A DNA stretch of 64,000 bases from Roseivivax sp. THAF197b (GTDB taxonomy: Bacteria; Pseudomonadota; Alphaproteobacteria; Rhodobacterales; Rhodobacteraceae), in NCBI RefSeq assembly GCF_009363255.1, contig NZ_CP045318.1:596001-660000 (forward strand). Direction: 5' to 3'. The notes under the pieces are model-generated. The model did no database searches, was not told where the DNA came from, and saw only the letters and a program-made list of their open reading frames with translations. Made by a program: the position numbers and the translations under genes. Below are positions 1 through 9,099 of the stretch, piece by piece (the stretch's first letter is position 1; each line of letters opens with the position of its first letter).

Positions 1-1
1 G

Positions 2-1528
2 ACGCTGGACGATGTGATCGAGGGCGCGGACATGTTCCTCGGCCTGTCGGGCCCCAACGTGCTGAAGCCCGAGATGGTGAAGAAGATGGCCGATCAGCCG
101 ATCATCTTCGCGCTGGCCAATCCCAATCCCGAGATCATGCCGGATCTCGCCCGCGAAGTGGCCCCGGATGCCATCATCGCCACGGGGCGGAGCGATTTCC
201 CGAACCAGGTGAACAACGTGCTGTGCTTCCCGTTCATCTTCCGTGGCGCGCTCGATGTGGGGGCGACCACGATCAATGACGAGATGAAGATCGCCTGCGT
301 GGAGGGGATCGCGGCCATGGCGCGTGCCACGACGAGCGCCGAAGCAGCCGCGGCCTACAAGGGCGAAAGCCTGACCTTCGGGCGCGATTACCTGATCCCG
401 AAACCCTTCGATCCGCGCCTGTCTGCCACCGTATCCGTCGCCGTGGCGCAGGCCGCGATGGAATCGGGCGTGGCCACCCGGCCCATCGAGGACATGGAGG
501 CCTACAAGGCCAAGCTGCGCGCCTCGGTCTTCCGTTCCTCGCTGATGATGCGGCCCGTCTTCGAGGCGGCGGCCACGGCGGAGCGCCGGATCGTCTTCGC
601 CGAGGGCGAGGACGAGCGCGTCCTGCGTGCGGCCCAGGCCATCCTCGAGGAAACCCCCGAGCAGCCGATCCTGATCGGCCGTCCCGAGGTCATCAATGCG
701 CGTTGCGAACGGCTGGGCCTCGAGATCCGACCCGAGCGGGATTTCAACATCGTGAACCCCGAGAACGACCCGCGCTACCGCGATTACTGGACCACCTATC
801 ACGAGGTCATGGCCCGGCGCGGTGTGACGCCCGATCTCGCCCGCGCGATCATGCGCACCAACACCACCGCCATCGCCGCCGTCATGGTGCATCGCGGAGA
901 GGCCGACAGCATGATCTGCGGCACGTTCGGCGAATATCGCTGGCATCTGAACTACATCAACCAGGTGCTGGAGACCGGGGGGCTGCATAGCCAGGCAGCA
1001 CTCTCGCTGATGATCCTCGAGGACGGGCCGCTCTTCATCGCCGACACGCATGTTCACACAACGCCGTCCCCCGATCAGATCGCCGAGACGGTGATCAGCG
1101 CGGCGCGGCATGTGCGCCGCTTCGGGCACGAGCCCAACATCGCGCTGTGTTCACAATCGCAGTTTGGCAACCAGTCGAACAATGCGGCCGAACGCATGCG
1201 CGCGGCGCTCGGGCTTCTCGACGCCGAGGCGCGGGATTTCTGCTATGAGGGCGAGATGAGCGTGGAGGCGGCCCTCGATCCCGAGCTGCGCACGCGGCTG
1301 CTGCCGTCGAACCGGATGCAGGGCAAGGCGAACGTGCTGGTCTTCGCCCATGCGGATGCCGCCTCGGGCGTGCGGAACATCCTGAAGATGAAGGCGCAGG
1401 GGCTGGAAGTGGGGCCGATCCTGATGGGGATGGGCAACCGGGCGCATATCGTGACGCCGTCCATCACCGCGCGAGGGCTTTTGAACATGGCGGCGCTGGC
1501 GGGCACGCCGGTGTCGAAATACGGGTAA
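2..1528 (+). CDS. maeB: NADP-dependent malic enzyme, malic enzyme-phosphotransacetylase fusion (3' part)
   Basis: The gene is open at the left edge, so only the C-terminal 508 or so residues are seen. The first 160 residues are the end of the malic enzyme NAD(P)-binding domain (IFALANPNPEI, ATGRSDFPNQVNNVLCFPFIFRGALD). After a linker, a phosphate acetyltransferase-like domain begins around RRIVFAEGEDERVLRAA and runs to the stop. This two-domain form is the classic MaeB of proteobacteria, which decarboxylates malate to pyruvate with NADP+. The PTA-like part is generally regarded as regulatory and not catalytic. No same-strand gene follows closely. Recognition is secure; cofactor preference is inferred from the family. 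Confidence 0.95.
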   Translation, partial: TLDDVIEGADMFLGLSGPNVLKPEMVKKMADQPIIFALANPNPEIMPDLAREVAPDAIIATGRSDFPNQVNNVLCFPFIFRGALDVGATTINDEMKIACVEGIAAMARATTSAEAAAAYKGESLTFGRDYLIPKPFDPRLSATVSVAVAQAAMESGVATRPIEDMEAYKAKLRASVFRSSLMMRPVFEAAATAERRIVFAEGEDERVLRAAQAILEETPEQPILIGRPEVINARCERLGLEIRPERDFNIVNPENDPRYRDYWTTYHEVMARRGVTPDLARAIMRTNTTAIAAVMVHRGEADSMICGTFGEYRWHLNYINQVLETGGLHSQAALSLMILEDGPLFIADTHVHTTPSPDQIAETVISAARHVRRFGHEPNIALCSQSQFGNQSNNAAERMRAALGLLDAEARDFCYEGEMSVEAALDPELRTRLLPSNRMQGKANVLVFAHADAASGVRNILKMKAQGLEVGPILMGMGNRAHIVTPSITARGLLNMAALAGTPVSKYG

Positions 1529-1538
1529 TTTCGGACGT

Positions 1539-1642
1539 TGGCTGTGGGTTTTCACCCACCCTACAGGGCGTATCCGGCTTTGGTGGGTCTCTAGCCCGTC
1601 ACCCGCGGGACCTTTCGTAGGGTGGGTGAAAACCCACAGCCA
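1539..1642. repeat. Perfect 26-bp inverted repeat (REP-like hairpin)
   Basis: The arms 1539-1564 and 1617-1642 are exact reverse complements, separated by 52 bases. The core reads GTGGGTTTTCACCCACCCTA in the left arm. The element begins about 10 bases after the maeB stop, so the transcript would fold into a long hairpin. There is no T-run, so it is not a classic intrinsic terminator. Its size, perfection and place right after a gene look like a dispersed REP-type element. The rest of 1529-1945 holds a second palindromic element (1798-1924) and no gene that I can support. Confidence 0.85.
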
Positions 1643-1797
1643 CCCTGAAAACCCAACTGGCAAAAGCATCATCACGAGCCCGCTCGATGTCGCAGCTGGT
1701 CTACCTCCGTCGTGATCTCTTGCGGATATACCTCGGCGGCTGCAGCGATGCCGGACTATCCTCACGCGGAGCAAAGCCGCGCCGCCTTCCGTGCAGG

Positions 1798-1924
1798 GCC
1801 AGCGCCGGTCCGGCGGACTGGCGCTTTGGTGACGTGGGCGCGCGGCTCTACCGGTGCGATGGAGTGGCGAGATAAAGCGCGCAACTCAGTCGACGCTGCG
1901 CCACTCCGCCGGACCGGCGCTGGC
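1798..1924. repeat. Palindromic intergenic element, copy A
   Basis: The outer arms 1798-1824 and 1898-1924 are inverted repeats matching at 26 of 27 positions. Nested inside are GCGCTTT (1821-1827) and AAAGCGC (1874-1880). The segment GCTTTGGTGACGT (1822-1834) and the downstream GATAAAGCGC (1871-1880) recur at almost identical spacing near 28241-28300, so this is one copy of a dispersed, foldable element. It lies between the convergent maeB and NuoE-NuoF fusion genes. Function is unknown. Confidence 0.7.
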
Positions 1925-1945
1925 GCAGCTCATTTGCCGCGGCGC

Positions 1946-3634
1946 TTAAGACACCTCCTCCGGGAAGTGCTGCATCACCAGCCGAATGGGGTTGGGCGCC
2001 GCCTGTCCCAGCCCGCAGATCGAGGCATCGACCATGGCCTGGCTCAGCTCTTCCAGAAGGCCCTGATCCCAGCGTTCGGCCTGCATTAGCTTCACAGCCT
2101 TCTCGCAACCCACGCGACACGGCGTGCATTGCCCGCAGCTTTCATCCTCGAAAAACCGCAGCATGTTGAGGGCCGCGTCGCGGGCGCTGTCCTGATCCGA
2201 CAGCACCACCACCGCCGCGGAGCCGATGAAGGAGCCATGCGGTTGCAGCGTGTCGAAGTCGAGCGGGATGTCGTTCATCGATGCAGGCAGCAGCCCCGAG
2301 GACGGACCGCCCGGCTGATAGGCCTTGAAGACATGCCCCTCGGCCATGCCCCCCGCTGCGTCGATGATATCGGTGATCGTCGAGCCCGCAGGCAGAAGGT
2401 AGACGCCCGGTTTCGCCACCCGGCCCGAGACCGAATAGGAGCGCAGGCCCGCGCGGCCGTTCTTTTCATGCGCCGACAGCACCTCCGGCCCTTCGCGGCA
2501 GACCTTAGCGACCCAGTAGAGCGTCTCGACGTTATGCACCAAGGTGGGTCGCCCAAAGATGCCCACCTGCGCGACATAGGGCGGGCGGTGGCGGGGCAGG
2601 CCGCGCTTGCCCTCAATCGATTCGATCATCGCGCTTTCCTCGCCGCAGATATAGGCGCCGGCACCCCGCCGCAGATCGATATATCCCGGTTCGACGATCC
2701 CGGCATCCTCGAGTGCCGCGATCTCGCGGCGCAGAATCTCGAGCACGGCGGGGTATTCGTCGCGCATGTAGAGATAGACGCGCTCGGCCTCCACGGCCCA
2801 GGCGGCGATCAGCATACCCTCGAGGAAGAGATGCGGCACGCGTTCGAGATAATAGCGGTCCTTGAAGGTGCCGGGCTCGCCCTCATCGCCATTCACGGCC
2901 AGGTAGCGGGGCCCGGGATTGCCGCGCACGAAACCCCATTTCTTGCCCGAGGGGAAGCCTGCCCCGCCCAGACCGCGCAGACCCGAGGACAGGACCTTGT
3001 CCTGCACCGCTTCCCAATTGCCGCTCTCGCGCAATTGGGCGAGCGTGGCGTAGCCGCCCGCGTCGCGATAGGCGGCGAGGTTTTCGTAGTCGGGGATATG
3101 CGCGTGGGTCTCGCCGGCCGCGATGGCCGCGCGGACCTTCTCGGGCGTGGCGTTGTCGATGTGGTTATGGCCCAATTCCAGAACGGGGGCCGTGTCGCAG
3201 CGCCCCATGCAGGGCGCGCGCAGGACGCGGACCTCGGCAGGATCGAGCCCGTCTTCGAGGGCCGTGCGCAGAGCGTCGGCCCCCGCAAGCTCGCAGGAGA
3301 GCGAATCGCAGACCCGGATGGTCAGCGCGGGCGGCGGCACTTCGTCTTCGCGAACCACGTCGAAATGGGCATAGAAGCTCGCGACCTCGTAGACCTCGAC
3401 CTGGCTCAGCCGCATCTCGTCGGCCAGCGCACGGACATGCGCGGCGGAGATATGCCCGTACTGGTCCTGGATCAGGTGCAGATGCTCGATCAAGAGATCC
3501 CGTCGGCGGGGTGCGGTGCCCAGAAGGGTCGCGATTTCGGCTGCGGCATCATCCAGAAGCGGGCGGCCCTTCGGCAGGGCACGACCCTTGCCCCGTCCCG
3601 ATTTCCAGACCCCTTTGCCGTTGTCGAGCGCCAT
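1946..3634 (-). CDS. NuoE-NuoF fusion, FdsB/HoxF-like NADH-oxidising flavoprotein subunit
   Basis: This 562-residue protein joins a 24-kDa-type thioredoxin-fold domain (residues 1-170) to a 51-kDa NuoF domain. The first has a [2Fe-2S] Cys set C109-C114-C142-C146. The second has the FMN/NADH motifs GLRGLGGAGFPSGKKW (219-234), NGDEGEPGTFKDR (248-260) and GAYICGEES (326-334). A C-terminal [4Fe-4S] set ESCGQCTPCRVG (C500, C503, C506) is completed by C540. Such proteins are the diaphorase module of NAD-dependent formate dehydrogenases and bidirectional hydrogenases. No catalytic molybdenum or nickel subunit is adjacent. The ATG at 3634 has GGGGGCGG just upstream. The domain call is firm; the partner enzyme is unknown. 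Confidence 0.88.
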   Translation of the reverse strand: MALDNGKGVWKSGRGKGRALPKGRPLLDDAAAEIATLLGTAPRRRDLLIEHLHLIQDQYGHISAAHVRALADEMRLSQVEVYEVASFYAHFDVVREDEVPPPALTIRVCDSLSCELAGADALRTALEDGLDPAEVRVLRAPCMGRCDTAPVLELGHNHIDNATPEKVRAAIAAGETHAHIPDYENLAAYRDAGGYATLAQLRESGNWEAVQDKVLSSGLRGLGGAGFPSGKKWGFVRGNPGPRYLAVNGDEGEPGTFKDRYYLERVPHLFLEGMLIAAWAVEAERVYLYMRDEYPAVLEILRREIAALEDAGIVEPGYIDLRRGAGAYICGEESAMIESIEGKRGLPRHRPPYVAQVGIFGRPTLVHNVETLYWVAKVCREGPEVLSAHEKNGRAGLRSYSVSGRVAKPGVYLLPAGSTITDIIDAAGGMAEGHVFKAYQPGGPSSGLLPASMNDIPLDFDTLQPHGSFIGSAAVVVLSDQDSARDAALNMLRFFEDESCGQCTPCRVGCEKAVKLMQAERWDQGLLEELSQAMVDASICGLGQAAPNPIRLVMQHFPEEVS

Positions 3635-3826
3635 GGCCGCCCCCTTGTCGCGATGTTTCCTGCCCCGCTTCTACGCCACAAATCCCGGCAGGGTCAGGTG
3701 TCAAACGGCGCATTTTTTGCCCGATGCGACCTCTGGCCGCCGCGAAGAGGCCTTAGAGCCGACGGATTTCCGGGCTATCAAGGTGCGGATCGAGTCTCAA
3801 AACGGCGAGCGAGACGGACAGACGCC

Positions 3827-4855
3827 ATGGCGCGCTTTGCATTCATCACCCTGACGGGCGCGGCCCTGCTGGCGCTGGGCCTGGCCTTTGGCGACTTCTG
3901 GGCCGGGGCGGGGCTGTTGTACATCACGGTCTTCACGTTCTTCATGGACAAGATCGCGGCGCTGGCCGCACCGGACGCGCCGGAGGGGTCGGAATTCCCC
4001 GCGGGCCATGGCTTGTCGACGCTTCTGGGGCTCTTGCACTTCCCGCTTCTCTTCGGAGGCACCGCGATGATCGCGGGCGGGGCGCACGATCTGGCGCCGC
4101 GTGTGCTTTTGTTCTTCGGGCTCGCGCTGTTTCTGGGGCAGGTGTCGAATTCCAACGCGCATGAGCTGATCCATCGCGCGGCGCGCTGGCCGCGCCGCCT
4201 GGGGGTCGCGGTCTATGTGAGCCTGCTTTTCGGGCACCACGCCTCGGCTCATCGCTACGTGCATCACGTCCATGCCGCGACCGACCGCGATCCCAATTCC
4301 GCCCGGCTGGGCGAGGGGTTCTGGCATTTTGCGGCGCGGGCCTGGGCGGGATCGTTCCGCGAAGGATTGCGGGCGGAACGGGGCTTGCGCGCGAAGACAC
4401 GCCGCGGGTGGCATCCTTACGTGATCTACGGGGCGGGGGCGCTTTCATGCCTGGCGGCGGTGGCGCTCCTCCTCGGCCCTGCGGGCCTCCTCGTCTTTGT
4501 GGGGCTGTGCGTCTATGCGCAGTTGCAGCTTCTCCTGTCGGATTACGTGCAGCATTACGGGTTGCGGCGGGGCATGAGCGCGGCGGGCAAGCCCGCCCCC
4601 ATCGGACCGGTCCATAGCTGGAACGCGCCGCAGGGCTTTTCCTCGGGGCTGATGCTGAACGCGCCGCGCCATTCGGACCATCACGCGAACCCCGCCCGAT
4701 CCTATCCGGGCCTGCGGCTCGACCGCGCCGACATGCCGATCCTGCCCCATTCCTTGCCCGTCATGGCGGTGATCGCGCTGATCCCGCCGCTCTGGCGCCG
4801 CGTGATGGACAATCGTGCGCGGCGATGGGCCGAGCCGGAGCGCATGGCCGCATGA
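3827..4855 (+). CDS. alkB: AlkB-type membrane alkane/fatty-acid hydroxylase
   Basis: The 342-residue product is a multi-spanning membrane di-iron enzyme of the fatty acid desaturase/AlkB family. The histidine boxes are HELIH, HRYVHHVHAATDRDP and NAPRHSDHH, in the order and spacing of alkane 1-monooxygenases. Such enzymes hydroxylate terminal methyl groups with O2 and electrons from rubredoxin. No rubredoxin or rubredoxin reductase gene lies next to it, and at this length it is at the short end for AlkB, so the substrate could be another long-chain compound. The ATG at 3827 begins the first hydrophobic segment. The open frame runs far upstream, but that stretch is the antisense of the NuoE-NuoF gene. 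It is transcribed divergently from that gene. Confidence 0.85.
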   Translation: MARFAFITLTGAALLALGLAFGDFWAGAGLLYITVFTFFMDKIAALAAPDAPEGSEFPAGHGLSTLLGLLHFPLLFGGTAMIAGGAHDLAPRVLLFFGLALFLGQVSNSNAHELIHRAARWPRRLGVAVYVSLLFGHHASAHRYVHHVHAATDRDPNSARLGEGFWHFAARAWAGSFREGLRAERGLRAKTRRGWHPYVIYGAGALSCLAAVALLLGPAGLLVFVGLCVYAQLQLLLSDYVQHYGLRRGMSAAGKPAPIGPVHSWNAPQGFSSGLMLNAPRHSDHHANPARSYPGLRLDRADMPILPHSLPVMAVIALIPPLWRRVMDNRARRWAEPERMAA

Positions 4856-4895
4856 CCCCTTTCGCCCACAGCCGACGCGTGGCACGCTGATCTCC

Positions 4896-5291
4896 ATGAT
4901 ACGCGTCCTGATTTTCGCAGCTCTGACCGCATCTTCCGCGCTGGCCCAAAGCGGCCCGCCGATGGATGCGGAGGCGTTCGAGGCCTATACAAGCGGGAAG
5001 ACGCTGACCTTCTCGGAAAGCGGGCACCCTTACGGGATCGAGCGCTATCTTCCGGATCGGCGCGTGCGGTGGTCGTTTCTGGACGGGGAATGCAAGGACG
5101 GGCTGTGGTATCCCGAGGATGACCGCATCTGCTTCATCTACGAGGACAACCTCACCCCGCAATGTTGGCGCTTTTACCGTGAAGGGGCAGGGCTGCGCGC
5201 GATCTTCGGCGACGAGGAGACCGGAACGGAGCTTTACGAGGCGGGCGAGGAGGCGGAGATGACCTGCCTCGGCCCCGATGTGGGGGTCTGA
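4896..5291 (+). CDS. Small secreted protein of unknown function
   Basis: The product has 131 residues and begins with a Sec signal peptide (MIRVLIFAALTASSALAQ, cut after ALAQ). The mature part is acidic and carries four cysteines in C-KDG, C-FIY, C-WRF and C-LGP contexts, which could form two disulphides in the periplasm. I do not recognise the family. The ATG at 4896 was chosen because it starts the signal peptide; the frame is open further upstream. It follows alkB after about 40 bases on the same strand, so the two may be co-transcribed. Confidence 0.7.
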   Translation: MIRVLIFAALTASSALAQSGPPMDAEAFEAYTSGKTLTFSESGHPYGIERYLPDRRVRWSFLDGECKDGLWYPEDDRICFIYEDNLTPQCWRFYREGAGLRAIFGDEETGTELYEAGEEAEMTCLGPDVGV

Positions 5292-5417
5292 CGGACAGGG
5301 CGTGTTTGCGTTTTTTGGGAAAGGTGAAGCGGGGGCGGGGCACGACAGGGCCAACGGTGGTGTGCTGAAGGGCGCGTAGGAGCCGATGCGGCAAAGGCCG
5401 ACGCGGCCATCCGGTGC

Positions 5418-6323
5418 TCAGGGATTGCGGTAGACGGCGCAGACGCAGCCTGCAGCCCGCAACCGGTCACACAGCCTGCCTGCCGCGCGCGCATCCTCCG
5501 CGCCAAGGCGCGCCATGTAATAGCCTTTCCGCCCCGAGACGCGGTTCTTCACGAAGACAAGATCGAGGCTCGCGCCCCGTGTCGCCCCCTGGCAGCTTCG
5601 CGTGCGGCGCTGATAGGCGGATCGCGCGGCATCGGGGCTGCGCCCGAAGGCCACCTGCACGCCCCAGGGTGCCACGACGGGTTCGGGCGGAGGATAGGCG
5701 GTCAGCCTGCGGTTGCGGGCCAGATCGTGACAGGCCGGGCGGAAGGCCAGCCCCTCCTGCAGGGTGAAATCATGGGCCTCGGGGGCCGTGTCGCGCCATG
5801 TCTCGGCGGTCAGCCCGGTGATGATCTGCACGTATTGCACCGTCTCGCGGGCAAGCCCGCCGGTTCGGGCGATCAGCCCCTCGGCGCGGCGTTCTCCGCC
5901 ATTATAAGCCACGGCGGCGAGGCCGAAATTGCCGAAGCGGCGGGTCAGCTCGCCCAGATACTGCGCCGAATGCTCCAGCGCGAGTGCGGGGTTCAGGCTG
6001 TCGGAGAGGCCCCGCCGCGCCGCGGTGCTGTCGATGAACTGGGCAATCCCGCGCGCCTTGGCGGGCGACAGCGCGTTGGGATCGAACCGGCTTTCCTGCC
6101 AGATGAGCCGGGCGAAGAAATGCGGATCGAGCCCGTGCTGGCGGGCGAAGACCTCGATCGCCTGGCAGGTATCGTGCACGAAATGCGCAGGCCGGATGCA
6201 TTGCACCGCCGTCCATTTGCCTGCGCTGCAAAGCGTGCCGGGCGGGCGCAGGGGATCGGCCTGCAGCGGCGGGGTGTGCAGGGCGGCGAAGGTGAGAGCC
6301 AGGGCAAGGATCAGGGATCGCAT
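5418..6323 (-). CDS. Lytic transglycosylase with C-terminal SPOR-like domain
   Basis: The 301-residue protein has a signal peptide (MRSLILALALTFAALHTPPLQA). An SLT (soluble lytic transglycosylase) domain follows, with the catalytic glutamate in LIWQESRFDPNALSPAKARG and the typical GIAQF and AYNGG motifs. The tail (PWGVQVAFGRSPDAARSAYQR to the C-terminus) resembles a SPOR repeat, which in other proteins binds denuded septal peptidoglycan. It should cleave glycan strands in the periplasm, perhaps at the division site. The gene is convergent with the preceding small secreted protein gene and divergent from ftsY. Catalytic class is firm; the SPOR call is moderately sure. Confidence 0.88.
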   Translation of the reverse strand: MRSLILALALTFAALHTPPLQADPLRPPGTLCSAGKWTAVQCIRPAHFVHDTCQAIEVFARQHGLDPHFFARLIWQESRFDPNALSPAKARGIAQFIDSTAARRGLSDSLNPALALEHSAQYLGELTRRFGNFGLAAVAYNGGERRAEGLIARTGGLARETVQYVQIITGLTAETWRDTAPEAHDFTLQEGLAFRPACHDLARNRRLTAYPPPEPVVAPWGVQVAFGRSPDAARSAYQRRTRSCQGATRGASLDLVFVKNRVSGRKGYYMARLGAEDARAAGRLCDRLRAAGCVCAVYRNP

Positions 6324-6431
6324 CGTCCAAGTCTAAGGGCCGAAGGTGCGCCCCGGTCAATCGCCCTTTTCCTTGGCCGGGGGAGGCGGTAGGGATGCAC
6401 GGTCTTTTCTGCCCAATGCTGCGGGGTTCCG

Positions 6432-7850
6432 ATGTCCTTTTTCGGCAAGCTGAAATCGAAGCTGTTCAAGTCCTCCTCGAAGCTGGAAGAGGGTCTGGAT
6501 GCGATCGTCGATGACGGTGGCGCGGCGGAGGAGAGCGCTGAGGCGGAGGTCCGGAAGCCCGAGGTCTCGGAAGACGTTGCGCGGACAGAGACTCCGGTCG
6601 AGGACGCGCCAACCGCGCGCGAGGAGGCGGAGGAAGACCTTTCCGCGGGACCGGACCACGCCGAGGCGGACAGCGACGCGCCAGTCGGCGACGAGGTCGA
6701 TACGCCCGTCCGGTCAGAGGAAACGCGCGCGCCCGAGGACGATACGCCTGCGCAACACGAGACCGCGCCGGAAGACAACAGCCGCGCATCCGAGGCCGCG
6801 CCCGAGCCTGCACCTGAACGCGCACCGGACCCCGAACCGGAAGTTCCGCCCGCGCGGATGCAGGATCAGGCCCCCGAGCAACACCACGATCCCGAGCCTG
6901 CGCCCACATCGGTCCAGCCGCTCGACATGCCCGCCCCTGCCGAGGAGAAAGCCGCATCGGCGCAGGGGGGCGTTCTGTCGCGGCTCTTCGGACGCAAGAC
7001 CGGCGTGGCCGAGGTCAAGCGCGTGCTCGACGACGATATGGTCGAAAGCCTCGAAGAGCTGCTGATCAGCGCTGATATGGGCGTCGAGACGGCGCTGCGC
7101 GTCACCGCCAACATGGCCGAGGGCCGGATGGGGCGCCGCCTTTCCGCGCGCGAGATCAAGGAGCTTCTGGCCGCCGAAATCGCCCGCATCATGGAGCCGG
7201 TGGCCAAGCCCCTGCCGCTTTACCCCACCAAGCCGCAGGTCGTGCTGGTCGTGGGCGTGAACGGGTCGGGCAAGACCACGACCATCGGCAAGCTTGCAAG
7301 CCAGTTTCGGGCCGCCGGCAAGAAGGTGGTGATCGCCGCCGGGGACACGTTCCGCGCCGCCGCCGTGGAACAGCTGCAGATCTGGGGCGACCGCGCGGGC
7401 GTGCCGGTCCTGACCGCGCCTGAAGGCTCGGATCCCGCGAGCCTCGCCTTCGATGCCATGACCAAGGCGCAGGCCGATGGCGCGGATCTTCTGATGATCG
7501 ACACGGCGGGGCGGCTTCAGAACCGCGCCGATCTGATGGAGGAGCTTGCGAAGATCGTGCGCGTCATCCGCAAGAAGGACCCCGACGCGCCGCATAACAC
7601 GCTGCTGGTGCTGGATGCGACGACGGGTCAGAACGCGCTCAACCAGGTCGAGACGTTCCAGAAGTTGGCGGATGTGTCGGGCCTCGTGATGACCAAGCTC
7701 GATGGGACGGCCAAGGGTGGCGTGCTCGTGGCGCTTGCCGACCGCTTCGGCCTGCCCATTCACGCGATCGGTGTGGGCGAACAGATCGACGACCTCGCCC
7801 CGTTCGATCCCGAAGAATTCGCCGCCGCATTGACCGGGCTGGCGCGGTAA
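6432..7850 (+). CDS. ftsY: Signal recognition particle receptor FtsY
   Basis: The 472-residue protein has a short basic start ([17 protein letters not shown]). A long acidic, proline-rich A domain of about 160 residues follows, then the NG GTPase domain. GTPase motifs visible are [15 protein letters not shown] (G1), [11 protein letters not shown] (G2), DTAGR (G3) and [10 protein letters not shown] (G4). It docks SRP-ribosome complexes at the inner membrane for co-translational insertion. The acidic A domain is repetitive in Glu, Ala and Pro codons, which is usual for this gene. The gene is monocistronic as far as the sequence shows. Confidence 0.97.
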   Translation: MSFFGKLKSKLFKSSSKLEEGLDAIVDDGGAAEESAEAEVRKPEVSEDVARTETPVEDAPTAREEAEEDLSAGPDHAEADSDAPVGDEVDTPVRSEETRAPEDDTPAQHETAPEDNSRASEAAPEPAPERAPDPEPEVPPARMQDQAPEQHHDPEPAPTSVQPLDMPAPAEEKAASAQGGVLSRLFGRKTGVAEVKRVLDDDMVESLEELLISADMGVETALRVTANMAEGRMGRRLSAREIKELLAAEIARIMEPVAKPLPLYPTKPQVVLVVGVNGSGKTTTIGKLASQFRAAGKKVVIAAGDTFRAAAVEQLQIWGDRAGVPVLTAPEGSDPASLAFDAMTKAQADGADLLMIDTAGRLQNRADLMEELAKIVRVIRKKDPDAPHNTLLVLDATTGQNALNQVETFQKLADVSGLVMTKLDGTAKGGVLVALADRFGLPIHAIGVGEQIDDLAPFDPEEFAAALTGLAR

Positions 7851-8025
7851 AGCGCAACCGGGCGGTTCGTGCACCGTCTGCGTCGCCGCGTTGCCGGGTT
7901 GGAGAAGGTCGCGCGAGCGGATTTGCGCCGTCCGGTCGGGCCTCGGATGCCACGCGGTTGCCCCGGCGTGATTGTCTTGTCCGTGCCGCACCCTATCCTG
8001 CCCGATACCCATTGGAGTACGTGCC

Positions 8026-9099
8026 ATGTCCCGCGTCAGCGCCGCCGCCTTCGCGGTTCCCGGCAACCTGTCCCTGCCCACGGGCGGCTACCATTACGAC
8101 CGCTGCCTCCTCGATGGATTGCGCGCGGAGGGCCGGGATGTCAGCCACATCGCCTTGCCCGCGAGCTTTCCGTTCCCCGGGCCTGCGGACATGGGCCAAG
8201 CGGTGGCGCAATTGTCCGACATCCCCGAAAGCCGCGTCCTGCTGATCGACGGGCTGGCCTTCGGCGCGCTCGACACCCGGGCGCTGGACCGGATCGCAGC
8301 CCCCATCGTGGCGCTTGTGCACCATCCGCTCGCCCATGAAAGCGGGATGGCAGAGTCAGAGGCGCGCCGCCTGCATGCGTTGGAGCGCGATAACCTCCAA
8401 CGCGCGGCGCATGTTCTCGTGCCGAGCGGCTATATCAAGCAGGTCCTCGTCGATGAATACGCGGTCGAGGCCGAGCGCATGACCGTGATCCGTCCCGGGC
8501 GGCCGGAGGTTCGGGTCGCGCAGGCCGAGGCCGCGCCAGAGGGACCGCCCCTCATCCTGTCCGTGGGCCTGCTGCATCCGCGCAAGGGGCATGACGTGCT
8601 GATCTCGGCGCTGGGCCGGATCGCGGATCTGGACTGGCGCGCGGTGATCGTCGGAAGCCCCTGGGAAGAGGCGTATGACACGAAGCTGACCGCCCTGATC
8701 TCCGAGCTGGGATCGCAGGATCGGGTGCGGCTCGCTGGGCGGGTCGATCAGGCGGAACTCGATACGCTTTACGCAGACGCGCATCTTTTTGCGCTGGCGA
8801 CCCGCTTCGAGGGCTACGGCATCGTCTTCGATGAGGCACTGATGCGCGGTCTGCCCATCGTCTCGACCAAGGCCGGTGCGGTGCCCGGCACGGTGCCCGA
8901 TGATGCGGGCCTTCTGGTGGCTCCCGACGATCCGGCGGCCTTTGCCGAAGCGCTTCGCACGCTTTTGCAGGATCGCGACCGGCACGCGGCCTGTTCCGCT
9001 GCGGCGCGGAGGGCGGGCGCGACCCTGCCCAGCTGGACCGATGCCGCAGAGACAGTCGGTGCGATCCTCGACCGCGTGGCCGGGGCGCAGGTTTCATGA
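8026..9099 (+). CDS. Glycosyltransferase family 4 (GT-B) enzyme
   Basis: The product has 357 residues in two Rossmann-like lobes. The C-terminal lobe has LILSVGLLHPRKGHDVLISAL and the EX7E motif FEGYGIVFDEAL, followed by GLPIVSTKAGAVPGTVPDDAGLL, which binds the nucleotide sugar. This is a retaining GT4-type enzyme; donor and acceptor cannot be read from sequence. The ATG at 8026 was chosen over an upstream in-frame ATG because it starts at the beta-strand of the N-lobe. Its stop overlaps the next gene by 4 bases, so it is co-translated with the inositol-phosphatase-like protein. Confidence 0.88.
   Translation: MSRVSAAAFAVPGNLSLPTGGYHYDRCLLDGLRAEGRDVSHIALPASFPFPGPADMGQAVAQLSDIPESRVLLIDGLAFGALDTRALDRIAAPIVALVHHPLAHESGMAESEARRLHALERDNLQRAAHVLVPSGYIKQVLVDEYAVEAERMTVIRPGRPEVRVAQAEAAPEGPPLILSVGLLHPRKGHDVLISALGRIADLDWRAVIVGSPWEEAYDTKLTALISELGSQDRVRLAGRVDQAELDTLYADAHLFALATRFEGYGIVFDEALMRGLPIVSTKAGAVPGTVPDDAGLLVAPDDPAAFAEALRTLLQDRDRHAACSAAARRAGATLPSWTDAAETVGAILDRVAGAQVS

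Noticed and set aside
2129..3826. Long + strand open frame continuous with alkB
   Set aside because: It is the antisense of the NuoE-NuoF gene, whose motifs are on the minus strand. High GC leaves the opposite frame open.
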